A stretch of 64,000 nucleotides of DNA from Saccharopolyspora gloriosae (GTDB taxonomy: Bacteria; Actinomycetota; Actinomycetes; Mycobacteriales; Pseudonocardiaceae): contig NZ_CP059557.1 in NCBI RefSeq assembly GCF_022828475.1, positions 1,488,001 through 1,552,000 on the forward strand, given 5' to 3'. The notes under the pieces were generated by a model. The model ran no database searches, was not told the origin of the DNA, and was given only the letters and a program-made list of their open reading frames with translations. The position numbers and the translations under genes were made by a program. The stretch's first letter is position 1. Every line of letters starts with the position of its first letter. This document shows positions 25,544 through 36,158 of this stretch, piece after piece.

Positions 25544-28063
25544 ATGGCGGGCCGGACCACGAGCGGCGCCCAGCGCAAGAACCAGTCCCAACAAGGTTCG
25601 AGGAGCCGGGCACAGAGCTCAACACGCAGCTCAGGCGGCACGACGAAGAGCAACGGTAGTGCCGCGAAGAACCGCAAGACCACCTCCAACGGAGGATCCC
25701 CACGCGGCTCCACCCACGCACCTCGTCGGACCCCGGCGAAGAAGTCGACTCCGCAGCGCGCCCAGCCCAGAGTGGGCGGGGTGCTGCGCCGCGCCAAGGA
25801 CATCGACCCCGCGCACGGCCGCACCGGGCTCGCGATCATCGCGCTCGCCGCGGCCGTGATCACCGCGGCCGGCATCTGGTGGCACGCGGGCGGCCCCGTC
25901 GGGCAGTGGCTCGACTGGGGGCTGCGCTTCGTCATCGGCTCCGCCGTGCTGGTGCTGCCGATCGTCGTCGCCGGAGTCGCGGTGTTCTTCGCCAGTACCG
26001 ACAACAATCCCGAAGCCCGGCCACGCGTGGTGCTCGGCTCCGTGCTGCTCGGCTGGAGCGCGCTCGGAGTCCTGCACATCGCCACCGGAGCGCCGGGCGG
26101 CTGGCAGGAGTGGCCGCAGGCGGGCGGTGTGCTCGGGTTCCTCGCCGGAGGGCCGCTGGCGCAAGGGCTCACCGGCTGGGTGGCGGTGCCCGTGCTGATC
26201 CTCGTCGCGCTGTTCGGCCTGATGCTGCTCACCGACACCACGCTCGCGACCGTGCGCAACCGCCTCATCGGCAAACCCGTCGAGGACGGCGAACCCGAGA
26301 CCGAAGAAGTCGTGCCCGAGACGGTGAAGCTGCGCCGCCCGTCGCGGCGCCGCCAAGGCTCCGCCGCCGGCTCCTCCGATGACGAGGCAGCGGCCGCGAA
26401 CAGCGGTGGCAAGAGCAAGAACGACCAGCTCTCCATCGACGACGTGCCCGAAGAAGCCCCCACCAAACCCCGTGGGAAGGCGAAGTCCGCGGCCGCCGAA
26501 GTCCCCGCCGCCGACGCGTCCGAGGAACAGGAACCCGCCGACAGCGGCAAGCTCACCATCAGCCGCGCCGTCGAAGGCGACTACAAGCTGCCGCCGCTGG
26601 ACGCGCTCACCGGTGGGGACGCGCCGAAGACGCGCAGCAAGGTCAACGACTCCATGATCGAGGCGATCACCGGCGTCCTGGAGCAGTTCAAGATCGACGC
26701 GGAAGTCACCGGCTTCGTCCGCGGCCCCACCGTCACCCGCTACGAAGTCGAACTCGGACCCGGCGTGAAGGTCGAGAAGATCACCGCGCTGACCAAGAAC
26801 ATCGCCTACGCCGCCGCCACCGACAACGTGCGGCTGCTCGCGCCCATCCCCGGCAAATCCGCCGTGGGCATCGAAGTGCCCAACAGCGACCGCGAAATGG
26901 TGCGGCTCGGCGACGTGCTGCGCTCCACCACCGCATCCGGCGACCAGCACCCGCTGGTGATGGGGCTCGGCAAAGACATCGAAGGCCACATGGTCACCGC
27001 GAACCTGGCCAAGATGCCGCACCTGCTGTGCGCGGGGTCGACCGGTTCCGGTAAGTCCAGCTTCGTGAACTCGATGCTGGTGTCGCTGCTGGCGCGGGCC
27101 ACGCCGCAAGAAGTCCGGATGATCCTGATCGACCCGAAGATGGTCGAACTCACCCCGTACGAGGGCATCCCGCACCTGATCACGCCCATCATCACCCAGC
27201 CGAAGAAAGCCGCCGCCGCACTCGGCTGGCTGGTGGACGAGATGGAACAGCGCTACCAGGACATGCAGGCCAACCGGGTGCGCCACATCGACGACTTCAA
27301 CACCAAGGTCCGCTCCGGGGAGATCACCGCGCCACCCGGCAGCGAACGCGAATACCGGCCGTACCCGTACATCCTCGCCATCGTCGACGAACTCGCGGAC
27401 CTGATGATGACCGCGCCGCGCGACGTGGAGGACGCGATCGTGCGGATCACGCAGAAGGCCCGTGCCGCCGGGATCCACCTGGTGCTCGCCACCCAGCGGC
27501 CCTCCGTGGACGTCGTCACCGGTCTGATCAAGACGAACGTGCCGTCGCGGCTGGCGTTCGCCACGTCCTCGCTCACCGACTCCCGCGTCATCCTGGACCA
27601 GCCGGGGGCGGAGAAGCTGATCGGCATGGGCGACGCGCTGTACCTGCCGATGGGCGCCGGGCGGCCGCAGCGAGTGCAAGGCTCCTTCGTCAGCGACGAA
27701 GAGATCCACCGCGTCGTGTCCTACACGAAGGAACAGGCCGAGCCGGACTACACCGATGGCGTCACCGCGGCCAAGGCGGGCGAGAAGAAAGAAGTCGACT
27801 CCGACATCGGCGACGACCTCGACGTGCTGCTGCAGGCCACCGAACTGGTCGTCACCAGCCAGTTCGGCTCCACGTCGATGCTGCAGCGGAAGCTGCGCGT
27901 CGGGTTCGCCAAAGCCGGTCGGCTCATGGACCTGCTCGAATCGCGCAACGTCGTCGGCCCCTCCGAAGGGTCCAAAGCGCGTGATGTGCTGGTGAAACCG
28001 GATGAGCTGGAAAACGCTCTGTATTCGATTCGTGGCGGTCCGCCACCGGATTCCGAAGAGTGA
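25544..28063 (+). CDS. ftsK: DNA translocase FtsK
   Basis: FtsK is a septum-bound, ATP-driven DNA pump that clears the chromosome at division. The 839-residue protein has a basic Ser/Lys-rich start, four membrane helices at about 100-260, a charged linker, then the motor: FtsK alpha domain ([24 protein letters not shown]), Walker A STGSGKSS near 499, and Walker [13 protein letters not shown]. The C-terminal winged-helix gamma domain ([27 protein letters not shown]) reads KOPS sites. ATG 25544 gives [13 protein letters not shown]; the upstream 18 codons lack support. A hairpin at 28068-28095 ends it. Confidence 0.95.
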   Translation: MAGRTTSGAQRKNQSQQGSRSRAQSSTRSSGGTTKSNGSAAKNRKTTSNGGSPRGSTHAPRRTPAKKSTPQRAQPRVGGVLRRAKDIDPAHGRTGLAIIALAAAVITAAGIWWHAGGPVGQWLDWGLRFVIGSAVLVLPIVVAGVAVFFASTDNNPEARPRVVLGSVLLGWSALGVLHIATGAPGGWQEWPQAGGVLGFLAGGPLAQGLTGWVAVPVLILVALFGLMLLTDTTLATVRNRLIGKPVEDGEPETEEVVPETVKLRRPSRRRQGSAAGSSDDEAAAANSGGKSKNDQLSIDDVPEEAPTKPRGKAKSAAAEVPAADASEEQEPADSGKLTISRAVEGDYKLPPLDALTGGDAPKTRSKVNDSMIEAITGVLEQFKIDAEVTGFVRGPTVTRYEVELGPGVKVEKITALTKNIAYAAATDNVRLLAPIPGKSAVGIEVPNSDREMVRLGDVLRSTTASGDQHPLVMGLGKDIEGHMVTANLAKMPHLLCAGSTGSGKSSFVNSMLVSLLARATPQEVRMILIDPKMVELTPYEGIPHLITPIITQPKKAAAALGWLVDEMEQRYQDMQANRVRHIDDFNTKVRSGEITAPPGSEREYRPYPYILAIVDELADLMMTAPRDVEDAIVRITQKARAAGIHLVLATQRPSVDVVTGLIKTNVPSRLAFATSSLTDSRVILDQPGAEKLIGMGDALYLPMGAGRPQRVQGSFVSDEEIHRVVSYTKEQAEPDYTDGVTAAKAGEKKEVDSDIGDDLDVLLQATELVVTSQFGSTSMLQRKLRVGFAKAGRLMDLLESRNVVGPSEGSKARDVLVKPDELENALYSIRGGPPPDSEE

Positions 28064-28067
28064 TCGA

Positions 28068-28095
28068 CGGCCCCGCCCGAACAGGCGGGGCCGTT
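28068..28095 (+). terminator. Hairpin terminator after ftsK
   Basis: A perfect 11-base-pair stem, ACGGCCCCGCC (28068-28078) with 28085-28095, and a 6-base loop directly after the ftsK stop. Confidence 0.8.
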
Positions 28096-28256
28096 GCCGT
28101 ATTTACCGGTGATTTTCGTAGCGGCAATGCTTTCGGTATGCGTTTTTCACGACTACGACACCGCCACTCGGGGAGTGGTGGAAAGGTGCCACGAGGGTTC
28201 ACGGACAGATCAAGAACAGATATATTCTGCGCCGCTCCTCGACCGAAAGGTTCTCG

Positions 28257-29537
28257 ATGAACGGCAAGAAAGCACGAGCCGGTGCCGCCACCGCGCTGTC
28301 GGTGCTGCTGCTCACCGGCTGGTACCAGGCCACGGCCTGGGCCGAGCCGCCCGCCGGCGACATGACACCGGCGGACATCTCGAAGGGCGAGATGTTCCGG
28401 CAAGGCGGCAGCAGCTACCCGCGCCTGGTCCGGCTGGAGAACAGCGGCGCCGCCAACGGGCGCGTCATGGCCAGCATGACCACCTACGTGGACAACGCCG
28501 GACGTGCGGTGATCTACGAGAGCACCGACGACGGGAAGTCCTTCGCCCCGGTCGGCGAGATCCGTGACCCGGCGGGTGAGAACGCCAAGGGCATGTGCTG
28601 CTCCACGCTCTACGAACTGCCCCGGCAAGTCGGCGACATGCCCGCGGGCACCCTGCTGTGGGCGGGCACCGCCGGAGTCGGCGACGACGAGGAGACCCGG
28701 ACCAGCAGCGTCCGGTTGTGGCGCAGCGACGACCAAGGGCGGACCTGGAAATACATGTCCGACGTGGTCTCCAAACCGCCGGGACCCGGAATCTGGGAAC
28801 CGGAATTCACCGTCTCCGAACAAGGTGATCTGGTCGCGTTCTACTCCGATGACCAGGACCCGAACCACGATCAGAAAATGGTTCAAGTCCGGTCCGAGGA
28901 CGGCATCACCTGGACCGACGAGCGCGATGCGATCAAGCAGGACGAATTCCGGGTGCGCCCCGGGATGGCGGGCGTCCGTCAATTGCCGGACGGCACCTAT
29001 GTGATGACCTACGAAATGTGCAACTACGATCCGGTGCACACCTGCACCGTGTGGATGCGCACATCCGACGACGGATGGGACTGGGGCGACCCCCGCGACC
29101 CCGGCACCGAGATCATCTCGGACACCGGTGGGCAACCGCTCGGTACGCCGACGATCGCCTGGGCGCCCGGCGACGACCCCAACGGCAAACTCATCCTCGC
29201 CTACCAGATGCTCGCCGGTGACAACGGCGGCTGGGCACCCGGCAACGGCAAGACCCTGATGGTCAACGACGACCCGTCGGACCTGTCCACCGGCTGGCGA
29301 GAGATCGACGCGCCCGTGCACATCGACAACAACCAGGGCAGCACCTGCCGTGGCTTCAGCCCCTCGGTGGTGCCGACGGAGGACGGCGACTCATTGATCC
29401 ACATCGTCACCGACTTCGAGAAGTACATCGGCGGCCCCTGCGAGGCGTTCTTCGGAACCGGCCCCATCGACGGCTCCGGTGACGCGGCCACGACCGACAC
29501 CGGACGCACCCCGCTCGACCTTCGCCCCGGGCGCTGA
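28257..29537 (+). CDS. Secreted sialidase-like beta-propeller protein
   Basis: The 426-residue protein has a signal peptide (about 1-29, cut near AWA|EPP) and a sialidase/BNR-type propeller with at least four Asp-box motifs: STDDGKSF, SDDQGRTW, SEDGITW and TSDDGWDW. Pairs of cysteines suggest an extracellular, disulphide-bonded protein. Whether it cleaves sialic acid or another sugar cannot be told, because the arginine triad is not clear to me. It is followed by structured repeat copy 2. Confidence 0.8.
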   Translation: MNGKKARAGAATALSVLLLTGWYQATAWAEPPAGDMTPADISKGEMFRQGGSSYPRLVRLENSGAANGRVMASMTTYVDNAGRAVIYESTDDGKSFAPVGEIRDPAGENAKGMCCSTLYELPRQVGDMPAGTLLWAGTAGVGDDEETRTSSVRLWRSDDQGRTWKYMSDVVSKPPGPGIWEPEFTVSEQGDLVAFYSDDQDPNHDQKMVQVRSEDGITWTDERDAIKQDEFRVRPGMAGVRQLPDGTYVMTYEMCNYDPVHTCTVWMRTSDDGWDWGDPRDPGTEIISDTGGQPLGTPTIAWAPGDDPNGKLILAYQMLAGDNGGWAPGNGKTLMVNDDPSDLSTGWREIDAPVHIDNNQGSTCRGFSPSVVPTEDGDSLIHIVTDFEKYIGGPCEAFFGTGPIDGSGDAATTDTGRTPLDLRPGR

Positions 29538-29553
29538 GTTCTCGTTCGGTTTC

Positions 29554-29830
29554 GGGCTCGTTTTGCTTGGGTGGTCGGGTAGCGGAACCTCAGTGAGCCT
29601 CTCGCTGCGGGATCTTTTTCCCTAGTGGCTCCGCCATGAGGGAAAAAGCTGTCCTCGCGAGAGGCTCACTGAGAACCCGCCGGTGGTCGGCTTTTTGACG
29701 TGGGCTATGCGCTTCGCGCATTCAGGCACGGCTTCGCCGCAGGGCACGGCTTCGCCGCAGGGCACGGCTTCGCCGCAGGGCAGGCTTGCTTCGCGGCCCT
29801 TCGCAGCCCTTCGCCGCGAACCGCACGGAC
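29554..29830 (+). repeat. Structured intergenic element, copy 2
   Basis: The outer stem CTCAGTGAGCCTCTCGC (29589-29605) pairs perfectly with 29657-29673. Compared with copy 4, several stem bases differ on both sides so that pairing is kept. The inner CTTTTTCCC/GGGAAAAAG hairpin, the T-run after a short G+C stem, and TATGCGC-TTC-GCGCAT (29706-29721) follow. The tail has three units of GGCACGGCTTCGCCGCAG. It lies between the sialidase-like gene and convergent lldD. Confidence 0.88.
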
Positions 29831-29869
29831 TTTGGTCGTAACGAATGGATTCGACGTAAGGAAGGGGCG

Positions 29870-31084
29870 TCAGGGGCTCAGGGTGGCGTACGAGTCGTCC
29901 AATTCGTTCAAGGACTTCACTCCGAGCAGGCGCATCGTGCGCTCGACCTCGGTGCGCAGGATGTCGACGGCACGTTGTGCGCCGCGTTCGCCGCCCGCCA
30001 TCAGGCCGTACAGGTAGGCGCGGCCCACCAGGCAGGAGTCGGCGCCCCGGGCCACCGCCGCCACGATGTCGGCGCCGCTGAGGATTCCGGTGTCCAGCAT
30101 GATCTCGCCGCGATCCCCGATCGCATCGCGCACTCGCGGCAGCAGTTCGAGCATCGTCGGTGCCCGGTCCAGCTGGCGTCCGCCGTGGTTGGAGAGGATC
30201 ACCGCGTCCGCGCCGAGCTCCACGACCTTGCTCGCGTCCGCCGCGTTCTGCAGCCCCTTGATGATCAGCGGGCCGTCCCAGATATCCCGCAGCCACTCCA
30301 CATCGGCGAAGCTCAGCGACGGGTCGAACATCTCGTTCATCAGCTCGGCGACGGTGCCTTCCCAGCGGTTGAACGAGGCGAACTGCAACGGCTCCGTGGT
30401 GAGCAGGTTGATCCACCACGCCGGGTGCAGCGCGCCGTCGGCGATCGTCTTCAACGTCAGCGACGGCGGAATCGTCAAACCGTTGCGCACGTCCCGCATC
30501 CGGGCGCCCGCCACCGCCGTGTCCACGGTGAGCATCAGCGCCTCGTACCCGGCTTCCTGCGCCCGGCGAACCAGTTCGCGGCTGGCGGACCGGTCGCGCC
30601 ACACGTAGAGCTGGAACCACTTGCGCGCTCCGGGCGCGGCCGCGGCGAGGTCTTCGACGGACGTGGTGCCCATCGTGGAGAGGCCGTAGGGGATGCCCGC
30701 GCGCTCGGCGACCCGCGCCACCGCGGGCTCACCCTCGTGGTTCATCATCCGCGTGAAACCAGTGGGGGCCAACGAGACCGGCAACGCCGACGGTTCGCCG
30801 AGGATCGCCCTACTGGTGTCCACACTGGACACATCGCGCAACACCGAGGGGTGGAACTCGATGCCCGCGAACGTGCGCCGAGCACGCCGCAGACTCGTCT
30901 CGCTCTCCGCCGCGCCGTCGGTGTAGTCGAACACCGCGCGCGGAGTGCGGCGCCGCGCGATGGTCCGCAGGTCCGCGATGGTGTGCGCCTGCGACAAGCG
31001 CCGCTCGGTCGGATTCAGCTTCGGCGGCTCCACCCGCAGCAGCGGACGCAACTCGGACCAGCGTGGAATCTGCCGCCGCACCAT
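29870..31084 (-). CDS. lldD: FMN-dependent L-lactate dehydrogenase (LldD-type)
   Basis: The 404-residue protein is an FMN-dependent alpha-hydroxy-acid dehydrogenase that oxidises L-lactate to pyruvate at the membrane. It shows FDYTDGAAE, the FMN-phosphate and substrate segments ILSNHGGRQLD with catalytic His, and DTGILSGADIVAAVARGA then GRAYLYGLMAGGE. Its N-terminus (VPR/IPRWSELRPLL, then RRLSQAHTIADLR) and length fit the mycobacterial LldD2 type. ATG 31084 is the natural start. No mycofactocin genes are adjacent. Confidence 0.88.
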   Translation of the reverse strand: MVRRQIPRWSELRPLLRVEPPKLNPTERRLSQAHTIADLRTIARRRTPRAVFDYTDGAAESETSLRRARRTFAGIEFHPSVLRDVSSVDTSRAILGEPSALPVSLAPTGFTRMMNHEGEPAVARVAERAGIPYGLSTMGTTSVEDLAAAAPGARKWFQLYVWRDRSASRELVRRAQEAGYEALMLTVDTAVAGARMRDVRNGLTIPPSLTLKTIADGALHPAWWINLLTTEPLQFASFNRWEGTVAELMNEMFDPSLSFADVEWLRDIWDGPLIIKGLQNAADASKVVELGADAVILSNHGGRQLDRAPTMLELLPRVRDAIGDRGEIMLDTGILSGADIVAAVARGADSCLVGRAYLYGLMAGGERGAQRAVDILRTEVERTMRLLGVKSLNELDDSYATLSP

Positions 31085-31204
31085 CGAGCACCGTCTCCTC
31101 TACGTCGTCATCCGGGGACGCGGACGACATTACCCAGCGGCGGTGGGCGCGGTCACTGCTCAGCGACCATGCCCCTGGCCACTCCGCGCGGACTCCGAAA
31201 CCGT

Positions 31205-31243
31205 GACGGGCGCGACCACCTTGAGCAGGTGACCGCGCCCGTC
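31205..31243. terminator. Hairpin terminator downstream of the phospholipase gene
   Basis: GACGGGCGCG (31205-31214) pairs perfectly with 31234-31243; an inner CACCT/AGGTG pair shortens the loop to five bases. It lies just after the phospholipase A2 stop. Confidence 0.75.
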
Positions 31244-31256
31244 GAGGTGGCGTTGA

Positions 31257-31823
31257 TCAGGAGTCGAAACGCATCGTGCTCCCGGTGTTCGTCTTCGCCT
31301 CGAAGCCCACGACCTGGCCGGACTCGGCGCGGACCGGTTTGATGTCGGCACGCTCGACCGCGTCCGCCGTGGAGACGCTCATGTTGCCGAACTGGCGCAC
31401 GGCCTCGTAGTAGATGTTCGCGGCGGCCTCGCACGTCGAGTCGTCGGCGCAACCCGAGTACATGTCGGCCTTGAAGTTGTCGTCGATGCGCAACCGGTCG
31501 TCCTCGCTGAACCGGTCCTGTGCCTTGTAGTTGCGGTAGCCGAAGTCGTGCCGGTCGCAGCTGGTGGAGAAGTCGTAGCCCAGCGGCTCGTCCGGCGACC
31601 AGGAACAGCTGTCCGACGACCAGTCCAGCTGATCGGCGTGCGGCTGCTCGGACCGCAGCTCGACGAAGTCGCTCAGCGAGGTCTCGAACAGGTACTCATC
31701 GGTGACCTGCTGCAACTCGCCATCGGAGAGGTCGGCGTGGGCGGTACCGACCGACAGCAGCATCGCGGCGCCGGCGGCGACGGACGCGACGAGCCCACGT
31801 CGGGAAGTGGCGGAACGGAACAC
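31257..31823 (-). CDS. Secreted prokaryotic phospholipase A2
   Basis: The 188-residue protein has a signal peptide cut after AHA (residue 30). The catalytic helix of prokaryotic phospholipase A2 is clear: DFSTSCDRHDFGYRNY with the His-Asp pair H92-D93. Four cysteines (73, 89, 125, 131) would make two disulphides. The length matches secreted actinomycete enzymes such as that of Streptomyces violaceoruber. It hydrolyses the sn-2 ester of phospholipids outside the cell. ATG 31823 follows GAGGAGAC. Confidence 0.87.
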   Translation of the reverse strand: MFRSATSRRGLVASVAAGAAMLLSVGTAHADLSDGELQQVTDEYLFETSLSDFVELRSEQPHADQLDWSSDSCSWSPDEPLGYDFSTSCDRHDFGYRNYKAQDRFSEDDRLRIDDNFKADMYSGCADDSTCEAAANIYYEAVRQFGNMSVSTADAVERADIKPVRAESGQVVGFEAKTNTGSTMRFDS

Positions 31824-32002
31824 GGAGTCTCCTCGGGGTCAGGGTGGGGCCTGCAAGGATCAGCAACCAGTGTTATAGCCGTTACGTACGGTACGTGCGG
31901 GATCAAGCGGGTTTTCGTCGGATGAACCCCGGATGACGCGCTTCCGCCGGGTGCGGCGACGTCTAGGCTCGGAGTCGATCACTCGCTCGGACTAGGACGG
32001 CG

Positions 32003-32734
32003 ATGCGGCTCAACACCACGACATTCGGCGACGGTCCACGCGCGGTCGGCCTGGTGCACGGCCTCGGGCAGTCCGGAGCGCTCTGGCACGACTTCGCCGA
32101 ACCACTCGTCGCCGATGGGGAGCACACCGTGATCGCGGTGGACCTGCGCGGCCACGGGGACAGTCCGCGCGGCGACTCCTACTTGATCGACGAGTTCGCC
32201 GCGGACCTGGTCGACACCTTGCCCGCCGGACTGGACGTGCTCGCCTGCCACTCGCTGGGCGGCTCGATCGTGCCCCGCGCCGTCGGAGCGCTGGCGCCGA
32301 AGCACGCGCTGTACCTGGACCCGGGATTCCAGCTGGCACTGCCGACGGCCGGATGGCGTGCTCGGTTGTTCTGGGCGGCACCGACGGTGAGCCTCGTGAT
32401 CAGTGCACTCGCCCGCCGGGACCGGCAGCGGCAGGCCGCCGCCGCGCACACCCCGCGCACCCGCGAACTCACCGCGCAGGCCAAGGGGAAGTTCGACAAG
32501 AAGATGATCGGCGAGGTCTACCGGGACATCGCCCACCACCCGTTCATCCCGGCGGCACCGGAAGTGCCCAGCACCGTGGTGCTCTCCGCCGAAGGCGACG
32601 CGGTCGTGCCCCCGGGTCTGGCCGCCGAACTCGAACGACTCGGCTGGAACCTGCGCCGTCTCAACGAGATCGGCCACGAACTCTGGCTGGAAGACGCCCC
32701 GAAGACCAACGCCGCCGTCGCGGACCTGTTCTGA
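32003..32734 (+). CDS. Alpha/beta hydrolase
   Basis: The 243-residue protein is a standard alpha/beta hydrolase: oxyanion VHGLGQSG, VDLRGHGDS, nucleophile elbow CHSLGGS and late catalytic His in IGHELWLEDA. Such enzymes act on esters, lactones or peroxides; nothing in the sequence fixes the substrate. ATG 32003 follows AGGACGG. It converges on the acetyltransferase gene with 17 bases between stops. Confidence 0.8.
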   Translation: MRLNTTTFGDGPRAVGLVHGLGQSGALWHDFAEPLVADGEHTVIAVDLRGHGDSPRGDSYLIDEFAADLVDTLPAGLDVLACHSLGGSIVPRAVGALAPKHALYLDPGFQLALPTAGWRARLFWAAPTVSLVISALARRDRQRQAAAAHTPRTRELTAQAKGKFDKKMIGEVYRDIAHHPFIPAAPEVPSTVVLSAEGDAVVPPGLAAELERLGWNLRRLNEIGHELWLEDAPKTNAAVADLF

Positions 32735-32751
32735 ACGGTGCGCGATGATCG

Positions 32752-33282
32752 TTAGGGGAGATCCAGGAGCATTCGTGTGTTGCCGAGGGTGTTGGGTTTG
32801 ACGTAGGGGAGGTCGAGGAATTCGGCGACGCCCTCATCTGCGGAGCGGCGCATCTCGTCGTAGACGTCGGGGGAGACGGGGGCGCCGTCGATCGGGGCGA
32901 AGCCGTGACGGCGGAAGAACGCGGTCTCGAAGGTGAGCACGAAGACGCGGGTGAGGCCGAGTTCGACGGCGAGCTCCACGAGGCGGCCGACCACGCGGTG
33001 GCCGACGCCGTGGCCGCGGGCCAGCGGATCCACCGCGACCGTGCGGATCTCGGCGAGGTCCTCCCACAGCACGTGCAGCGCGCCGCAGCCGACCAGGCGC
33101 GGTGGGCCGTCCGGGGCGGTGAGCTCGGCGACCCAGAACTCCTGGATGTGCTCGTAGAGCGTCACGAGCTCCTTGGCCAGCAACACCTTGCCCGCGTACG
33201 AGTCGACCAGGGCTTTGATCCCGCGGACGTCTCCCACCCGCGCCCGCCGGATCGATATCGCCTCGGGCGCATAATCATGCAT
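32752..33282 (-). CDS. argA: Amino-acid N-acetyltransferase (ArgA-type, Rv2747-like)
   Basis: The 176-residue GNAT protein has the acetyl-CoA loop VAVDPLARGHGVGHRVVGRL and FETAFFRRHGFAPIDGAPV. Its start ISIRRARVGDVRGIKALVDSYAGKVLLAKELVTLYEHIQEFWVA matches in style the stand-alone glutamate N-acetyltransferase Rv2747 of M. tuberculosis, which sits in the same ftsK - pgsA neighbourhood. It would make N-acetylglutamate for arginine synthesis. ATG 33282 is chosen because the longer frame upstream has no similarity. Confidence 0.78.
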   Translation of the reverse strand: MHDYAPEAISIRRARVGDVRGIKALVDSYAGKVLLAKELVTLYEHIQEFWVAELTAPDGPPRLVGCGALHVLWEDLAEIRTVAVDPLARGHGVGHRVVGRLVELAVELGLTRVFVLTFETAFFRRHGFAPIDGAPVSPDVYDEMRRSADEGVAEFLDLPYVKPNTLGNTRMLLDLP

Positions 33283-33372
33283 GGCAAAGATGCTACCTTT
33301 CCGGCACGTTGGAGTCGATGTGCCCTGGCGATGCGCACGGTGATCGAGCAACTGCGCACAGTGATAAGATCG

Positions 33373-33401
33373 TTACTGACGGTGGTGCTGTGCGCTAGGC
33401 T
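33373..33401 (+). promoter_or_regulatory. Promoter of the Uma2 gene
   Basis: TTACTG (33373-33378), 17 bases, TAGGCT (33396-33401), then AGGAGG before ATG 33419. This fits a vegetative sigma-70-type promoter with a very short leader. Confidence 0.45.
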
Positions 33402-33418
33402 CGAACCAGGAGGTGGGG

Positions 33419-34045
33419 ATGACCGCCACGATGCCTGAACGCAGCACGCACGACCGCCATCCGGAGCCCTCGGAGTCCTCGGACAAGAGCCCGACCGCGC
33501 GCGAGACCGCTGAGCGGTTGTGGCGGAATTCCGAGTTGGACGGCTTCCGGATCGAAGCGATCAGCGGAAGGGTCGTCGTGACTCCACCTCCCGACGGCGG
33601 CCACGCCGTCGCCTTGACCGATCTGATGGACCTGCTCCGCGATGCTGGAGTCAAGGAGCATTCGTTCAAGGTGCTCCAGAACATCGGCGTCGCGCTGCCG
33701 GACGGGCCGGGTGACTACGCGCTGCCGGACCTCTCCGTGGTCGACGAGGACTTCCGCGAGCACCGCAAGCCGGGCGGCCAGTACCCGGCGGAGGTGTTCC
33801 ACCTGGTCGTCGAGATCACCTCGTCGAACTGGGAAGACGATCTCCGGATCAAACCGGAGGCCTACGCGCGGGCCGGGATTCCCGTCTACCTGATCGGCGA
33901 TCGCCGCCACGGCGAGGCGAAGGTGCTGTGGCGCCCCGAGAACGGCGAGTACCGCAGCGTCGCCACCTACGCCTCCGGTGAGACGCTGAAACTGCCCGGA
34001 GACGTGGCCGCGGAGATCCCCGTCGACGTCCTGTTGCAGCGCTGA
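33419..34045 (+). CDS. Uma2-family (DUF820) putative endonuclease
   Basis: The 208-residue protein has the Uma2/DUF820 restriction-endonuclease-like core: FRIEAISGRVVVTPPP, then YALPDLSVVDEDF and VFHLVVEITSSNWEDDLRIKPEAYARAGIPVYLIGD, giving the PD...E-x-x...K arrangement. Members are widespread and often transposon- or defence-linked, with unproven activity. ATG 33419 follows AGGAGG with ideal spacing; GTG 33413 is less likely. The gene is inserted between the argA-type gene and rimO. Confidence 0.82.
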   Translation: MTATMPERSTHDRHPEPSESSDKSPTARETAERLWRNSELDGFRIEAISGRVVVTPPPDGGHAVALTDLMDLLRDAGVKEHSFKVLQNIGVALPDGPGDYALPDLSVVDEDFREHRKPGGQYPAEVFHLVVEITSSNWEDDLRIKPEAYARAGIPVYLIGDRRHGEAKVLWRPENGEYRSVATYASGETLKLPGDVAAEIPVDVLLQR

Positions 34046-34092
34046 ACGGGCGCGGGCGCAGCGGGGTGCGGGGCGGCGGCTAACCTCGGGTC

Positions 34093-35535
34093 ATGCCTGC
34101 TGGGTCCACACCGCGCCGAGTGTCCATGGTCACTCTGGGTTGCGCGCGTAACGAAGTCGATTCCGAAGAGCTCGCCGGCACTCTGCACGAGCGCGGCTGG
34201 AGCCTGGTCGACGGTGAGGACTCCGCGGACGTCGTGGTCGTCAACACCTGCGGTTTCGTCGAATCGGCGAAGAAGGACTCGGTGGACACGCTGCTGGCCG
34301 CATCCGACACCGGCGCGAAGGTCGTCGCGGTGGGCTGCATGGCCGAGCGCTACGGCCAGGAACTCGCCGAACAGCTGCCCGAAGCGGACGCGGTGCTCGG
34401 CTTCGACCACTACGCGCAGCTCGCCGAGCGGCTCGACGACGTGATCGACGAACGCCCCCTCGCCTCGCACCAGCCGCGGGACCGCCGCACCATGCTGCCG
34501 ATCACCCCCGTCGAACGGCGCGCCGCCGCCACCGAGGTCGCGGTGCCCGGCCACGGCTGGGTGCCCTCGACGCGCGTGACGCGCCGCAGGCTGGACAACG
34601 CACCCGTCGCCTCGCTGAAGCTGGCCTCCGGCTGCGACCGGCGCTGCACGTTCTGCGCCATCCCCGCGTTCCGCGGTTCCTTCCTGTCCCGCAAGCCCGA
34701 CGAAGTCCTCGGCGAGGCGGCCTGGCTGGCCCAGCAGGGCGTGCGCGAACTGTTCCTGGTCAGCGAGAACTCCACCTCCTACGGCAAGGACCTCTCCGAC
34801 GCCCGCGCGCTGGAGACCCTGCTGCCCCGGCTCGCGAGCATCGAAGGGATCGACCGCGTCCGGGTCTCGTACCTCCAGCCCGCGGAGACCCGGCCAGGGC
34901 TGGTCCGCGCCATCGCCACCACGCCCGGCGTCGCGCCCTACTTCGACCTGTCCTTCCAGCACGCCAGCGCGACGGTGCTGCGGCGGATGCGGCGCTTCGG
35001 ATCCACCGAATCCTTCCTCGGACTCATCGACCAGATCCGCGAGCTCGCGCCCGAAGCGGGCATCCGCAGCAACGTCATCGTCGGGTTCCCGGGGGAGACC
35101 GAGGACGACTACGCGGAACTGCGCGACTTCCTCACCCGCGCGCGGCTGGACGCCGTCGGCGTCTTCGGCTACTCGGACGAGGACGGCACCGAAGCCGAAG
35201 GCTTCGACGGCAAGCTCGACGAGGACGTCGTCGCCGAACGCGTCGCGGAGATGTCCGCGCTCGTCGACGAACTCACCGATCAGCGCGCCGAAGACCGCGT
35301 CGGCAGCGAGGTCCGGGTGCTCGTCGAACGCGACACCGAACACGAGGACGGCTGCGCGGGACGCGCCGAACACCAAGGGCCGGAGGTGGACGGCGAATGC
35401 CTCATCACTGATCCTGGAACCGTCGCCGTCGGCGACGTGCTGCACTGCCGGGTGATCGGCAGCGAAGGCGTGGACCTCGTGGTGCGCCCGATCGACGGCG
35501 AGTCCGAACGGCAACGGTCCGGGGAGACACCATGA
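34093..35535 (+). CDS. rimO: Ribosomal protein S12 methylthiotransferase RimO
   Basis: RimO is a radical-SAM enzyme that methylthiolates an aspartate of ribosomal protein S12. The 480-residue protein has the N-terminal MTTase domain ([31 protein letters not shown]), which holds one Fe-S cluster, the radical-SAM motif CDRRCTFC near 180-190, and a C-terminal TRAM domain. It overlaps pgsA (ATGA), the first gene of a tight rimO-pgsA-cinA run. Confidence 0.94.
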   Translation: MPAGSTPRRVSMVTLGCARNEVDSEELAGTLHERGWSLVDGEDSADVVVVNTCGFVESAKKDSVDTLLAASDTGAKVVAVGCMAERYGQELAEQLPEADAVLGFDHYAQLAERLDDVIDERPLASHQPRDRRTMLPITPVERRAAATEVAVPGHGWVPSTRVTRRRLDNAPVASLKLASGCDRRCTFCAIPAFRGSFLSRKPDEVLGEAAWLAQQGVRELFLVSENSTSYGKDLSDARALETLLPRLASIEGIDRVRVSYLQPAETRPGLVRAIATTPGVAPYFDLSFQHASATVLRRMRRFGSTESFLGLIDQIRELAPEAGIRSNVIVGFPGETEDDYAELRDFLTRARLDAVGVFGYSDEDGTEAEGFDGKLDEDVVAERVAEMSALVDELTDQRAEDRVGSEVRVLVERDTEHEDGCAGRAEHQGPEVDGECLITDPGTVAVGDVLHCRVIGSEGVDLVVRPIDGESERQRSGETP

Positions 35536-36158
35536 CGACCGAAGGCGCGGCATCGGGATCACCCGCCGCCGGCGGGGATTCCCGGCAGGTGCCGCTGCTG
35601 AACATCGCCAACGTGCTCACCGTTTCCCGGCTCGCGCTGGTGCCGGTGTTCCTGGTCGCGCTGCTGTGGGAGGACGGGCACCAGCCGCTGTGGCGGTGGG
35701 CCGCGCTCGCCGTGTTCCTGGTCGCCGCGATCACCGACCGCATCGACGGCGAACTCGCCCGCAAGCGCGGCCTGGTCACCGACTTCGGCAAGATCGCCGA
35801 CCCGATCGCGGACAAGGCGCTGACCGGGGCCGCGCTGGTCGGCCTCAGCGTGGTCGGCGACCTGCCGTGGTGGGTGACGTTGGTGATCATCGCGCGTGAG
35901 CTGTTGGTCACATTGCTGCGGTTCTGGGTGATCCGCCACGGCGTGATCCCCGCCAGCCGCGGCGGCAAGCTCAAGACCCTGCTGCAAGCCGTCGCGATCA
36001 CCGCGTACCTGGTGCCGCTCGGTGGCGTGCTCGAACCGGTGCGCTGGATTGTGATGGGCGCCGCAGTGCTGGTCACTGTGCTGACCGGGCTCGACTACGT
36101 GGTGCGGGCCTGGCGGTTGCGGGCGCAGGGCCGCGGGGCGAAGGCGACGAGCTCGTGA
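35532..36158 (+). CDS. pgsA: CDP-diacylglycerol-glycerol-3-phosphate phosphatidyltransferase
   Basis: The 208-residue integral membrane enzyme makes phosphatidylglycerol phosphate. The CDP-alcohol transferase motif is complete: D-R-I-D-G-ELAR, then G and two aspartates in [13 protein letters not shown]. Four to five membrane helices are visible. It overlaps rimO upstream and cinA downstream by four bases each. Position matches pgsA3 next to clgR in mycobacteria. Confidence 0.92.
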   Translation: MTTEGAASGSPAAGGDSRQVPLLNIANVLTVSRLALVPVFLVALLWEDGHQPLWRWAALAVFLVAAITDRIDGELARKRGLVTDFGKIADPIADKALTGAALVGLSVVGDLPWWVTLVIIARELLVTLLRFWVIRHGVIPASRGGKLKTLLQAVAITAYLVPLGGVLEPVRWIVMGAAVLVTVLTGLDYVVRAWRLRAQGRGAKATSS